Source of the DNA: JAYZDB01 sp036338025 | Lineage (GTDB): Bacteria > Planctomycetota > UBA1135 > UBA2386 | Assembly (NCBI GenBank): GCA_036338025.1 | Contig: JAYZDB010000257.1 | Location: 1 to 24,662 of the forward strand | Direction of reading: 5' to 3' | Length of the DNA: 24,662 nucleotides | Part shown: positions 7,802-16,540 of the stretch, in pieces | Layout: each line of letters starts with the position of its first letter | Numbering within the stretch: position 1 is the first letter of the stretch | Translations under genes and position numbers: made by a program | The notes under the pieces: model-generated | Databases searched by the model: none | What the model was told of the DNA's origin: nothing | Seen by the model: the letters and a program-made list of their open reading frames with translations, nothing else

Positions 7802-9136
7802 TCAGGGGCCTGCTACCTGGTTGGCAGCTGGTGCGCCAGCATGGGTTACATCGTGACCGGTCGGTTCCTGGAAAACCCGAAGTCCGAAGTCACCGAGTGC
7901 GGCCAGCAGGTGATCGAAGATGTCGGCTTGAATGGCTTCGTATTCCACCCAGGCGGTGATGTTCGTGAAGATATAGATCTGGATCGGCAGCCCGGTCTGG
8001 CCTGGCTGAAGTTGGCGGACCAGGAACGTGAACTTCCCGTGCACGCTGGGCAGGGATTTCAGGTAGGCCTCGATGTAGGCCCGGAAGGTCCCGACGTTGG
8101 TGAGCCGCCGCACATTGATCGGAGGGTTGGTCTCATCGACAGCGGCGCTGGAGCCATGCAGCTTGGACTTCTTTTCTGCGATGTACTCTGAGATCAACGT
8201 GATCTTGCCGAACTGCTCGATCTCAGCCGGGGTGAGAAAGCGGATGGTCGACATGTCGATGACGATGTCGCGCTTGATTCGTCGTCCACCGCTTTCCGAC
8301 ATGCCGCGCCAGTTCTTGAACGCTCCATCGACCAGCGTGCGGGTTGGCACGGTGACGATGGTCTTGTCAAAGTTCTGGATCTGTACAGTGTGAAGGGCGA
8401 CGTCGATCACGTCGCCATCGGCGCCACACGAAGGTACTTCGACCCAATCACCGACCCGCAACATCTTGTTGGAGGTGAGCTGAACCGAGGCAACCAGGGA
8501 GAGGATCGTGTCCTTGAAGACAAACAGCAGGACAGCGGTCATGCCTGCGATGTACTTCAGGAATTCCCACGGGTCCTTGCCGGTGGCGATTGCTGCAGCG
8601 GCTACCAGGCCGACGATCACAACGAAGATCTTGAGCAGCTGGATGTAGCTCTTGATGGATGCGCGCTGCTGGTCCTGGTTGCGTTGCCTGAAGATCACCA
8701 GCGTCGCTGACAACGCGGCGTTGATGGCCATCATGAAACAGATCACGATGAACGCCTGGGCGAGGTCCTGCAGGAAGACGAGCCCCTCGACCTGGGACGG
8801 CAGTTTGACGCCGTAGACCTCGGCGTCGAGAATCTCCGAGGCGAGGGCGAACACCACGGCGGACGGGATGTACCCGAGCCAGCGGAAGACGCTGGCGTCG
8901 AGGAGGGTGTCGTCCCAGGCGAAGCTCGTCTTCTTGATCAGGCGACGCAGTAGCGGCAACACCAGCATCCAGGTTACCAGCCATGCGAGGATGCTCAGGA
9001 CCAGCAGGGCCCCGAAGGCTGCGCTGGCCCCCATCCAGGGGTTGTCGCCCAGCCATTGTTGCAGGTCGAGGGCCCATTGGGGCTTGGCTTGTGCGACGGT
9101 GGTGGTCCAGAGCGAAAGTGTGGTTTGCAGCGCCAT
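7802..9136 (-). CDS. ybdG: MscS-family mechanosensitive channel, YbdG/MscM type
   Basis: 444 residues from ATG 9136, close to the length of E. coli YbdG (about 415). Five hydrophobic segments are visible at roughly 35-62, 82-102, 118-147, 166-187 and 193-218. The last is the pore-lining MscS helix leading into the cytosolic beta domain (LRVGDWVEVPSCGADGDVIDVALHTVQIQNFD and a following VPTRTLVDGAFKNW; described in parts). YbdG-type diagnostic segments follow: IDMSTIRFLT, NVGTFRAYIEAYL, FLVRQLQPGQTGLPIQIYIFT, and YEAIQADIFDHLLAALGDFGLRVFQEPTG near the C-terminus. The channel opens under membrane tension to release solutes during osmotic downshock. Its start lies 133 bases from that of a divergently transcribed glycosyltransferase. 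The symbol is by family resemblance; orthology is not proven. Confidence 0.88.
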   Translation of the reverse strand: MALQTTLSLWTTTVAQAKPQWALDLQQWLGDNPWMGASAAFGALLVLSILAWLVTWMLVLPLLRRLIKKTSFAWDDTLLDASVFRWLGYIPSAVVFALASEILDAEVYGVKLPSQVEGLVFLQDLAQAFIVICFMMAINAALSATLVIFRQRNQDQQRASIKSYIQLLKIFVVIVGLVAAAAIATGKDPWEFLKYIAGMTAVLLFVFKDTILSLVASVQLTSNKMLRVGDWVEVPSCGADGDVIDVALHTVQIQNFDKTIVTVPTRTLVDGAFKNWRGMSESGGRRIKRDIVIDMSTIRFLTPAEIEQFGKITLISEYIAEKKSKLHGSSAAVDETNPPINVRRLTNVGTFRAYIEAYLKSLPSVHGKFTFLVRQLQPGQTGLPIQIYIFTNITAWVEYEAIQADIFDHLLAALGDFGLRVFQEPTGHDVTHAGAPAANQVAGP

Positions 9137-9269
9137 GACGGCAGAAGTTCCGCTACTGCACCGCCTTCGTCAACAGTGGATCGTGGCGCTGAGGATTTTG
9201 GGCGTGGCTTTCTGGCCCCGATACCCACGGGCAATCAAGCGATTGGCCTGGACTGTCGATGAATTGGAC
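9137..9269. promoter_or_regulatory. Divergent intergenic region between channel and glycosyltransferase
   Basis: This 133-base region must hold promoters for both divergent genes if the glycosyltransferase starts at ATG 9270. No convincing -35/-10 pair can be picked by eye. An open frame crosses it in phase with the glycosyltransferase, but only 29 of its 45 codons end in G or C, well below the coding sequence, which supports a non-coding role. Confidence 0.35.
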
Positions 9270-10481
9270 ATGACCCCGGCCGTCCTCATCGTCAGTAGTC
9301 AGGCCCGCTCCGTGAATTCTGGGGTGGGAACCTACGCCAACATGATCCTGCGTGGGCTTAGCCAGGATGGTTCGGCGGACGTAACGGTGGCGACCTGGGG
9401 CGACGAACTCAGCGCCGACCGATATCCCGGGTTCGACTGGATGGACCTCGGGTCGAAGCCACGCTTCGATCCCTCGCCCGGATGCTTTTGGACTCTGGGG
9501 CGGCGACTGGCCCAACACCTCCAGGCGACCGGCCGGAAATTCGATCTCGTGCACTTCCTCGATGCCCGGGAGGGCCACGCTTTTGTGCGCTCGCCCCTGC
9601 GCGAAGGCTGCAAAGTGATCGGAACGGTGCACGATGACTACGCGGCGCTGGTGTCATGGCGTCCGACGTACTACCTGGGTAAGGCGGCAGACCCGTGGCG
9701 GCGGTTTTTCTTCCATCGCTGGCAGAAACGACTCGAGCGAAAGTGCTATCCGCAGTTTGACCACCTGATGGTGAACTCGCGTGCGACTCTCGAAACGGTG
9801 CAACGCGAATACGCACTCGACCGCGGGCGGATGAGTCCGATCTCCCTGACGGTGGAACCCGATGTTGGTGATGTCGCGATCGAGCAACTCCCGGGCGCGC
9901 CGAACCTGGTGTTCTCGGGCGGCAACTTCTACCGCAAGGGCCTCGACGTCTGCATCCGTGCGCTGCCCGAATTGGTCGCAGAGTTTCCATCCCTGGTGCT
10001 GCACGTTGTGGGCGCCTGCCACTCGGCGTCGAAAATCCGAAGACTCGTGCGCCGCCTGGGCCTGTCGGCGTCGGTCAAGTTCTATGGACAGGTCGGGCCA
10101 GAGCGGATGGCCGGCATGATCGGGGGCGCTGACCTGTTCGTGATGCCGTCCCGCACCGAGGCACTCGGCCTGGTCTATCTCGAAGCGTTCCGGGCCGGGG
10201 TTCCCGTGCTCGCGGGAAACCGGGGCGGTGTGACCGAGATCGTGCGCGACCGCATCAGTGGGGTGCTGGTAGCTCCAGGGTCTTCGAAATCGCTGGCGGA
10301 TGGTGTCCGCATGCTGCTAGGTAGCGAGGAACTTCGCCGGCAAGTAGTGCAAGGCGGATTCGACATCTTGTCGGACCGGACTCCTGATCGATTGGTCCGT
10401 GAGACCTTGGCCGCCTATGGCCTGGGGCTCGGTGAAGTGGATTCGTCTGAACCGCAGTCGTCGCCGGTCGGCGCGCGCTGA
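9270..10481 (+). CDS. GT4-family glycosyltransferase (GT-B fold)
   Basis: 403 residues from ATG 9270. The N-terminal Rossmann half begins MTPAVLIVSSQARSVNSGVG, where GVGTY corresponds to the Gly-rich acceptor-side loop. FDLVHFLDAREGH and VIGTVHDDY follow, as in GT4 enzymes. The C-terminal half has the donor-binding signature: LVFSGGNFYRKGLD near 205-220, VKFYGQVGPERMAGMI, and the E-x7-E motif in RTEALGLVYLEAFRAGVPVL followed by GGVTEIV. This is a retaining sugar transferase using a nucleotide-sugar donor at the cytoplasmic face, probably for surface polysaccharide or glycolipid. The donor and acceptor cannot be read from the sequence. Longer starts at 9135 or 8868 are in frame, but they run into or over the divergent channel gene and have poorer codon bias. 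Its TGA directly abuts the stop of the convergent ATPase gene. Confidence 0.9.
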   Translation: MTPAVLIVSSQARSVNSGVGTYANMILRGLSQDGSADVTVATWGDELSADRYPGFDWMDLGSKPRFDPSPGCFWTLGRRLAQHLQATGRKFDLVHFLDAREGHAFVRSPLREGCKVIGTVHDDYAALVSWRPTYYLGKAADPWRRFFFHRWQKRLERKCYPQFDHLMVNSRATLETVQREYALDRGRMSPISLTVEPDVGDVAIEQLPGAPNLVFSGGNFYRKGLDVCIRALPELVAEFPSLVLHVVGACHSASKIRRLVRRLGLSASVKFYGQVGPERMAGMIGGADLFVMPSRTEALGLVYLEAFRAGVPVLAGNRGGVTEIVRDRISGVLVAPGSSKSLADGVRMLLGSEELRRQVVQGGFDILSDRTPDRLVRETLAAYGLGLGEVDSSEPQSSPVGAR

Positions 10482-11204
10482 TTACGACCCGTTCGCTGCC
10501 TGGCGTTGTGCCTTCGGCTCGTCCGTACTCGCTGCCTTCCCCCCGCCGCCCCGCGGCTGGATGACACCAGCCGGTTGTGCGGCTGAGGGGAGATAGCGGG
10601 TCGCCTTCTGGACCGGGTGCAGACCGCCCAGCTGCACGATCCGATCCACAAGGCGCACCCGCTCCTGCATGGCGAGAGATGCTACCGGAATGTAGGGAAC
10701 ATCGAACATCTCGAGCAGGAGCTTGACCATGCCGTCGATGCGAACGACTTCCTCCCATTCGAGTCCGGCGCGGACGCCGTCGGCCTGCACGAGTTCTTTG
10801 TGCGGCCTGAGAAAAAACACCAGACCGCTGCGCACGGTTGTCATGTACTCCGCGAGCCGCTGATCCCTGAACACCTCCGCCAGGATCGTGGAGTGGTGTG
10901 CGGCGTACGCGAGGTTGCAGAAGGCCCGGTCGGACACGAAGGCACCTTGCACCTTCTTCTCGGCTTCGATCTGTCGAGTGAACACCTGGGCCTGGTAGCG
11001 ATTGACCAGGTCGACGTCAGAACGAAGCGATTCGAGTTGAGCTTCCATCTCTGCCAGCACGCCACGCGCAACCTCCGCGATCATCGGCAGGCCGAAGCGT
11101 TCATGCACCCAGCGCGCGAGGGTCGTCTTGCCGGTCGCGTGCGAACCGACCATGTAGATGCGGAGGGGATCGAGGGGCGTCTGGATCATGGGAAGCATCG
11201 ACAC
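10482..11204 (-). CDS. NadR/Ttd14-like P-loop ATPase or kinase (AAA_28-like)
   Basis: 240 residues from GTG 11204. ATGs at 11198 (residue 3) and 11189 (residue 6) are alternatives, and AGGG five bases before 11198 favours that one. The Walker A loop is MVGSHATGKTTLARWV with Gly20 to Thr27. FVSDRAFCNLAYAAHHS (about 87-103) and VFFLRPHKELVQADGVR (about 127-143) are the second core strands of the NadR-type nucleoside-kinase/AAA_28 fold, with the Asp of SDR a likely catalytic or Mg-binding residue. Such proteins phosphorylate small substrates such as nicotinamide riboside, or act as nucleotide-dependent switches; no second NadR domain is present, so the substrate is unknown. The last 35 residues are a Pro/Gly/Ala/Gln-rich tail, probably disordered. 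It is transcribed convergently with the glycosyltransferase and divergently from the peptide transporters. Confidence 0.75.
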   Translation of the reverse strand: MSMLPMIQTPLDPLRIYMVGSHATGKTTLARWVHERFGLPMIAEVARGVLAEMEAQLESLRSDVDLVNRYQAQVFTRQIEAEKKVQGAFVSDRAFCNLAYAAHHSTILAEVFRDQRLAEYMTTVRSGLVFFLRPHKELVQADGVRAGLEWEEVVRIDGMVKLLLEMFDVPYIPVASLAMQERVRLVDRIVQLGGLHPVQKATRYLPSAAQPAGVIQPRGGGGKAASTDEPKAQRQAANGS

Positions 11205-11448
11205 CCTAGACCGAGATGCTGCAGATTCCAGCGGCCGTCTGAACGAACCTGGCGTCGCCTCCGCCGCAGGTTTGGTGGAGTGCTGTGGGGAACCTGTAGA
11301 AGGATGTGGGGATTGTGGCGCCTGGCGCCGCCTGCACCGGGCAGGGCTTTGTTGCTTCCACCAAAGGATTTCCGATGGCGCAGGCAGGTGGCAGAGCTAG
11401 CCTAACGCGCCGCTACATCGTGTTCCCCCGTCGACCAGGAGACTCCCC
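11205..11448. promoter_or_regulatory. Divergent intergenic region upstream of the peptide transporter genes
   Basis: 244 bases separate the ATPase and transporter starts, and both genes must be expressed from here. A GGCGCC-TG-GCGCC repeat and a small CCTGC / GCAGG hairpin lie around 11319-11345. They could be operator or 5'-UTR elements, but I recognise no known site and no tRNA or riboswitch. Confidence 0.35.
11437..11441 (+). promoter_or_regulatory. Ribosome binding site that fixes a TTG start
   Basis: AGGAG sits seven bases before the TTG at 11449. It is the clearest Shine-Dalgarno in the window. It supports TTG as the start because no ATG or GTG in that frame precedes the conserved ExxER region with comparable spacing. 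Confidence 0.7.
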
Positions 11449-12924
11449 TTGAGCAATTTCGAGCAGTCCGAAATCGTCACGTCAGACGCCGGTGGCCATC
11501 CGCGTGGCTTGGCGATGTTGTTCTTCGCGGAGATGTGGGAGCGGTTCTGCTTCTACGGCATGCGTTCGCTGCTGATGCTCTACATGGTCAGCGAGGTCTT
11601 CAAGTACAACGACGAGACCTCGGCCAACATCTACGGCAGCTACAATGCGATGATCTACCTGACGCCACTGATCGGTGGCATCGTCGCGGATAAGCTGCTC
11701 GGGTATCGATGGACGATCCTGATAGGCGGGTTGTTCATGGCGGTGGGACAGTTCACTCTCGTCGTCCAACAAGAGTTCTGCTTCTACACCGGCATGGCCT
11801 TCATGGTCGTCGGCAACGGGATGTTCAAGCCGAACATCTCGACTCTCGTCGGCAAGCTCTACGGCGAGGGCAACGACGCGAAGAAGGATGCGGGATTCAC
11901 GATCTTCTACATCGGGATCAACCTCGGCGCGTTTCTCGCGACGTTGATCTGCGGCTACTTCGCGAAGACGGGGGATTGGACCTACGGTTTCGGTATCGCC
12001 GGGGTCGGCATGCTGGTGGGGATCTTTACGTTCGCCAGGGGCAAGGCCCGGCTCGAAGGGCATGGCGAACCGCCGAATCTCGAGGCGTTCTCGGGCCATC
12101 GCGCGAAGGTCATCGCCGGCGGTCTCCTGGTCGTTCCGGTGGTCTACTTCCTCCTTCGCGAGGACCAGATCGTCTTGTGGATTTTGATCGTCGCGGCGAC
12201 GTCGACGTTGGGCTACCTGTTGGTTGTCGCGTTCCAGTCCGGCAAGGTAGCTCGGGAGAAGATCTTCGTCCTGCTCATCCTCTGGGTGTTCCACTTCCTG
12301 TTCTGGGCTTTCTTCGAGCAGGCGGGCACATCGATGACACTGTTCACGGACCGCAACATCGATCTCGACCTCGCTGGTTGGGAGTTTCCCGCCGCGTGGG
12401 GGCAGTTCTTCAACCCGCTGTTCATCCTGATCTTCGGTTCGGTGTTCACGCTGTTGTGGGTGAAGCTCAGCAGCATCGGCAAGAACCCATCGATCCCGAT
12501 CAAGTTCGCGCTCGGCTTGATTCAACTCGGCGCGGGATTCGGGATCCTCGTCATGGGGGCATCGTGGGCGGATGACGCAGGTCTCGTAAGCTTGTTCATC
12601 CTGATCTTCTGCTACCTCTTGCACACGACCGGTGAACTCTGCATCTCTCCGGTCGGTCTTTCGGCGGTGACGAAGCTCGCCCCGGCACGCATGACGGGCA
12701 TGGTGATGGGGGTGTGGTTCATGTCGATCGCGTTCGCGCACAAGATCGGCGGCAAGATCGCCGCTTCCATGGCGGTGGATACGACCACGATGACGCCAGC
12801 CGATACGCTCCCCGTCTACGCCGACACGTTCATGATCATTACGTACTCCGCAGTCGGCGCTGGTTTCCTGCTGATGATCCTCACGCCGCTCTTCCTCAAG
12901 AAGTGGCTGCACGGTGTGGAATGA
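11449..12924 (+). CDS. POT/PTR2-family proton-coupled peptide transporter (first copy)
   Basis: 491 residues starting at TTG 11449. The proton-coupling ExxER motif is present in the first helix (Glu28, Glu31, Arg32 in AEMWERFCFYG). The PTR2 signatures follow: GSYNAMIYLTPLIGGIVAD near 63-82, GNGMFKPNISTLVGKLY near 123-140 and FYIGINLGAFLATLICGYF near 157-175. About 12 to 14 hydrophobic segments are visible. The C-terminal half has FWAFFEQAGTSMTLFTDRN, matching helix 7, and GELCISPVGLSAVTKLAP, matching helix 10. It is an inner-membrane importer of di- and tripeptides driven by the proton gradient. Forty-six bases separate it from a second, longer POT gene, so the two are probably one operon. 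Length and motifs are normal for bacterial members. Confidence 0.93.
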   Translation: MSNFEQSEIVTSDAGGHPRGLAMLFFAEMWERFCFYGMRSLLMLYMVSEVFKYNDETSANIYGSYNAMIYLTPLIGGIVADKLLGYRWTILIGGLFMAVGQFTLVVQQEFCFYTGMAFMVVGNGMFKPNISTLVGKLYGEGNDAKKDAGFTIFYIGINLGAFLATLICGYFAKTGDWTYGFGIAGVGMLVGIFTFARGKARLEGHGEPPNLEAFSGHRAKVIAGGLLVVPVVYFLLREDQIVLWILIVAATSTLGYLLVVAFQSGKVAREKIFVLLILWVFHFLFWAFFEQAGTSMTLFTDRNIDLDLAGWEFPAAWGQFFNPLFILIFGSVFTLLWVKLSSIGKNPSIPIKFALGLIQLGAGFGILVMGASWADDAGLVSLFILIFCYLLHTTGELCISPVGLSAVTKLAPARMTGMVMGVWFMSIAFAHKIGGKIAASMAVDTTTMTPADTLPVYADTFMIITYSAVGAGFLLMILTPLFLKKWLHGVE

Positions 12925-12970
12925 TCCGTTCCGCCTGAACACCGTTCGCTCCCGACACTGACAAAAGCCA

Positions 12971-14941
12971 ATGTTCACAGGTCATCCCAAAGGTCTCTTT
13001 CGACTCTTCTTCATCGAAATGTGGGAGCGTCTTGCGTTCTACACGATGGTCGGCGTTCTCTTGCTCTACGCGACCGACACGGAGAGCGGAGGGCTAGGCT
13101 GGTCGAAGGATGTTGGGAACGAGATCTATGGTCTCTACCTCGCGTTTGTCTACTTCACGCCGTACGTCGGCGGCATGTTGGCGGACCGGTTCCTCGGCTA
13201 CCGGAAATCGGTGTTGATCGGCGGGATCTTGTTTGCTACCGGCTTCTTTATGCTGTCGACGGGCCAGAAGTGGGCCTTCCCGGCGGGCCTGGTTTTCCTT
13301 TGCCTGGGTAATGGCTTCTTCAAGCCGACAATCTCGGCGATGGTCGGCAACCTGTACGAGCCGGGTGACTCCAAACGCGATGCCGGGTTCAACATCTTCT
13401 ACATGGGGATCAATATCGGTGCGTTTGTGGCCAACTTCCTGGCAGCGATCATGCGCAACGCGTTCTTCTGGGAGGCGATCTTCATTGCTGCCGGATGTGG
13501 CATGTTGATTTCGGTGGTGATCTTGCTCTGGAGTTGGAAGGTGCTCGAAAGAGCTGATCGGATACCTGGCACCAACCCAGAAGACACACCGTTCTCTGAG
13601 ATCTTGCAGAAGATCCTTGGCCCCGCCTTGGTCATTGGAGTCGCCGGGTGGTGGGTTGCGGCCAACGTATTGCCTGCTGGGATGACCAAGCTCGTCAAGC
13701 CGACGGACTTTGGCTTCTTGCTGGGATCGATCCCCATCCTGCTCTTCTTTGTTCGGTTGTCCAATAAGGCCAATGAGGAGGAGAAACCCGGGTTGCGGGC
13801 GCTACTCCCGATCTACCTTGCGGGCGGGACCTTCTTCATGGTGTTGCACCTTAATGGCAGCGCGATGACGACCTGGGCCAACGACAATACGGTACGCCAC
13901 CTTGGCCAGAACGATCCTATCGTGATGATCGCTTCTTCGATCAAGGTCAAGGGCGACGCGGTTTTTGCTGGCAATGCGTATCCCGGTTACTACAGCAATG
14001 CTGCTGCTGATATTCCGCGCCCCAACAAGTCAACGCTGTTGCCGATAGCGTCGATCAACCAGTCCAAGATGTTTGGCCAGAAGAAGATGGACCAGGCGAG
14101 CTTGACGGAGTTGACGGGCAAGCTGCCGAGCGGTGTCACGGTTGAGACCCTGCCTATGACAGGGGATCTGAGCGAGGATCAGAGTGCATGGAAACGATTC
14201 AGCGTTGACATCTACCCGAAGGTGACAGTCAAGGAGAGTACGGACTCTCATGGCTTACCATCGGTCAGTGTCGCTGTGGATGACGGGGTTTCCGCGACCA
14301 AGCGCGTGGCCTTTGTGCGCAAGGCTCAGGCTGGGAACATCGCGACGTACCTGGTGACGCAGGCGGCCTTTGACAAGCTCTATGAGGGTGACCCGCCCGA
14401 GATCGAAGAGGCTGGCCAGTACTTGCGTACGGCGAACGCTGAGCTCTACCAGTCGTGGAATGCCCTCTTCGTTGTCTTGATGACGCCGTTCATCATGCTG
14501 TTCTTCTCCCGACTGCTGCGGCAGGGGGTCGACTTCAGTACTGCGAGGAAGATCCTCGCGGGCATGGTCATCACCGGTATCGCCGCGCTGTTCATGGTGA
14601 TCGCCGGGTTCACGTCGGATAACGGCGCGGTCAAGGTCAGCGGTATGTGGTTGATGGGCTTTTACGCGATCATCACCGTCGGCGAGCTGTTCTTGTCACC
14701 GATGGCTCTGTCATTGGTGACCAAGCTGAGCCCCAAGCGCTTTGTTGGCTTGACGATGGGCGGCTGGTTCTTTGCTACGGCGGTCGGGAACAAGTTCTCA
14801 GGGTTCCTGGGGGTCCTGCAGGGCTCGATGTCGCCAGCGATGTTCTTCCTGGTCATCGCCGGCGCTGCGGCAGCGGTGGCCCTGTACATCCTGAGCGTCT
14901 TGCCGAAGCTTGACTCGGCCATCAAGAAGTACGGAGCCTAG
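12971..14941 (+). CDS. POT/PTR2-family peptide transporter with large periplasmic insert (second copy)
   Basis: 656 residues from ATG 12971. ExxER is intact (Glu16, Glu19, Arg20 in IEMWERLAFY), and GNGFFKPTISAMVGNLY and FYMGINIGAFVANF follow. After LHLNGSAMTTWANDNT, the end of helix 7 at about residue 305, a hydrophilic stretch of roughly 180 residues precedes NAELYQSWNALFVVLMTP (helix 8, about 487). The insert contains NAYPGYYSN near its start and beta-like segments such as FSVDIYPKVTVKES and LPSVSVAVDDG, and by topology it should face the periplasm. Helices 9-12 follow normally (VGELFLSPMALSLVTKLSP). Extended loops at this place occur in other bacterial POT proteins and may shape substrate choice; that is inference. 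It is 165 residues longer than the first copy and clearly diverged from it, so this is not a recent duplication. Confidence 0.92.
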   Translation: MFTGHPKGLFRLFFIEMWERLAFYTMVGVLLLYATDTESGGLGWSKDVGNEIYGLYLAFVYFTPYVGGMLADRFLGYRKSVLIGGILFATGFFMLSTGQKWAFPAGLVFLCLGNGFFKPTISAMVGNLYEPGDSKRDAGFNIFYMGINIGAFVANFLAAIMRNAFFWEAIFIAAGCGMLISVVILLWSWKVLERADRIPGTNPEDTPFSEILQKILGPALVIGVAGWWVAANVLPAGMTKLVKPTDFGFLLGSIPILLFFVRLSNKANEEEKPGLRALLPIYLAGGTFFMVLHLNGSAMTTWANDNTVRHLGQNDPIVMIASSIKVKGDAVFAGNAYPGYYSNAAADIPRPNKSTLLPIASINQSKMFGQKKMDQASLTELTGKLPSGVTVETLPMTGDLSEDQSAWKRFSVDIYPKVTVKESTDSHGLPSVSVAVDDGVSATKRVAFVRKAQAGNIATYLVTQAAFDKLYEGDPPEIEEAGQYLRTANAELYQSWNALFVVLMTPFIMLFFSRLLRQGVDFSTARKILAGMVITGIAALFMVIAGFTSDNGAVKVSGMWLMGFYAIITVGELFLSPMALSLVTKLSPKRFVGLTMGGWFFATAVGNKFSGFLGVLQGSMSPAMFFLVIAGAAAAVALYILSVLPKLDSAIKKYGA

Positions 14942-14957
14942 CTCTCTGGTGGGTGGC

Positions 14958-14977
14958 GGCCCCGCCCTGGCGGGGTC
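14958..14977. terminator. Bidirectional hairpin between convergent genes
   Basis: An 8-bp GC-rich stem (GGCCCCGC / GCGGGGTC, one G-U pair) with the 4-base loop CCTG lies in the 40-base gap between the convergent peptide transporter and sulfatase genes. There is no long U-tract, so terminator strength is uncertain, but its placement fits a shared terminator. Confidence 0.55.
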
Positions 14978-14981
14978 CGTC

Positions 14982-16454
14982 TCACCTGCAAGTCGCGGCG
15001 ATGTCTGCCTTGATCTTGTCGACCGAGCCGAACGGGTCGCCGTAGGTGTCGCAGTAGGCCCGTAGCGCCCGCGCCAGCTTGCGCGCCACCGCGCGGTGGC
15101 TGTCTTGACCGTAGTAGTTGGTCAGCTCGTCCGGATCCTTGGCCAGGTCGAACAGCCACGGCGAGTCGCTCTGGGAGTAGACCAGCTTGTGGTCATCGCT
15201 GACTGCGCACAACCAGGGGGAGCCAGCGGTGCTGCGGATGAAGGTGACGTCCTCCCAGCCTTCGACCTGCTGGCCGCACAGCAGCGCCGACGCGTCACGG
15301 CCCTGTTCCTTGCCGGCTGTCTTGACGCCCATGATCGCCAGCACCGACGGGAGGAAGTCCACGCAGGACAGCGCCTGGTCGACCACGGTGCCGGCCGGGA
15401 CCTTGCGCGGGTAGCGGAGCAGGAACGGGATCTTCGCGGAGCCTTCGTAGGGTACGCCCTTGTTCAAGCGGCAGTGTTCTCCGCACAGGTCGCCATGGTC
15501 AGACGTGAAGACGACGATCGTGTCGTCGAGGATGTCGTGTTGCTCGAGCGCGGCCAGTACGCGGCCGACGTTGTCGTCGATGCACTTCACCATGCCGTAA
15601 TACGGAGGCATGAGCTTCCGGATGCGCTTCGCGGAGATCTTGTTGGCGCGCTTGGCCCACTTGGGGGTCTGCGCGTCGGTCTTCCTCAGGGATCGCGGGA
15701 TGGGTACTGTCACGTCCGCGTACATGCCGGCGTAGGGTCTGCGGACGGTGTTCGGACCGTGTGGGTCTGGCAGGCTGACCATGTAGCAGAACGGCTTGTC
15801 TTTGTTCTTGGCGATGAACTCGATCGCCTTGTCGCAGAGCCAGTCCGTGGAGAAGGTCTTTTCGTCGGCGCCAGCCAGCGCATAGCTGAGCTTGCCGCCT
15901 GCCATCCGAGCCCCGACCGCTGGGCCCTTGTCGGTGTCCACGAACTTCTTCCAGTGGCCCCGGTTGAACATGAACCGGTTGTCCTCAAAGCCGAAGCTCC
16001 GCTTCGGTGCCCACTGCGGCTTGCCGCTGCCGTCGAGGTGCCACTTGCCGGCGAAGCCGGTCGCGTAGCCCTGGCGCCGCAAGATCTCCGCGAAGGTGAT
16101 GATGTCATCGCCGAGCGGGATGTTGTTCTGCACGACCGGCGTGTTCTGCGGGAAGCGCCCAGAGACCAGGGCGCCGCGTGACGGTGAGCAGACCGGAGTG
16201 GTGGCATAGAAACTCGAACACAGCGCGCCCTGGGCCGCGATGCGATCGATGTGCGGAGTCTTGACGATCTGTCCGCCGTAGCACCCGAGCGTCTTGAAGT
16301 GGTGTTCGTCGGTTTGGATGATCAGCAGGTTCGGGACCTTCTGGCCGGTTGTGGCGGGGGCGTCTTGCGCGGCGAGAGTCGTCTCGATACCAGTTGTGGC
16401 GCACAGGGCCGCCACCAGTAAGCGTGACCGGATGCCGTTACTCTTGGTCTGCAT
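14982..16454 (-). CDS. Secreted formylglycine-dependent sulfatase
   Basis: 490 residues from ATG 16454. The N-terminal signal peptide runs to about ALAAQ (residues 1-30: SRLLVAALCATTGIETTLAA). The type I sulfatase signature is intact: VCSPSRGALVSGRFP with Cys89, the residue converted to formylglycine in the C-x-P-S-R motif. Metal ligands are suggested by QTDEHH (Asp49), FTSDHGDLCGEH near 345 and GKWHLDGSG near 140. Late features include FDLAKDPDELTNYY, typical of the sulfatase C-terminal subdomain. It hydrolyses sulfate esters, probably on polysaccharides or aryl compounds, outside the cytoplasm; the substrate cannot be read from the sequence. A formylglycine-generating or anaerobic maturase enzyme is required and is not in this window. 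The gene is convergent with the transporters and lies 86 bases downstream of the CotH gene on the same strand. Sulfatases of this kind are strongly expanded in planctomycetes. Confidence 0.95.
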   Translation of the reverse strand: MQTKSNGIRSRLLVAALCATTGIETTLAAQDAPATTGQKVPNLLIIQTDEHHFKTLGCYGGQIVKTPHIDRIAAQGALCSSFYATTPVCSPSRGALVSGRFPQNTPVVQNNIPLGDDIITFAEILRRQGYATGFAGKWHLDGSGKPQWAPKRSFGFEDNRFMFNRGHWKKFVDTDKGPAVGARMAGGKLSYALAGADEKTFSTDWLCDKAIEFIAKNKDKPFCYMVSLPDPHGPNTVRRPYAGMYADVTVPIPRSLRKTDAQTPKWAKRANKISAKRIRKLMPPYYGMVKCIDDNVGRVLAALEQHDILDDTIVVFTSDHGDLCGEHCRLNKGVPYEGSAKIPFLLRYPRKVPAGTVVDQALSCVDFLPSVLAIMGVKTAGKEQGRDASALLCGQQVEGWEDVTFIRSTAGSPWLCAVSDDHKLVYSQSDSPWLFDLAKDPDELTNYYGQDSHRAVARKLARALRAYCDTYGDPFGSVDKIKADIAATCR

Positions 16455-16540
16455 GCCTGCGTTCTACACGCACGGCGCAGGACTTGCATCGTCCGGATCA
16501 GGAATCGGGTCGATGCAACTGGGTGTCGACCTGGCCGTGG

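Noticed and set aside
8868..9269. N-terminal extension of the glycosyltransferase
   Set aside because: It overlaps the channel gene on the other strand. Only 29 of the 45 codons from 9135 to 9269 end in G or C, and the GT4 fold begins at 9270.
11482..12978. 498-codon open frame on the - strand
   Set aside because: It is exactly antisense to the first POT transporter, which has strong motifs. The translation is Arg/Asp/Glu/His-rich and has no fold-like pattern.
15096..16181. 361-codon open frame on the + strand
   Set aside because: It is antisense to the sulfatase, which carries the full signature.
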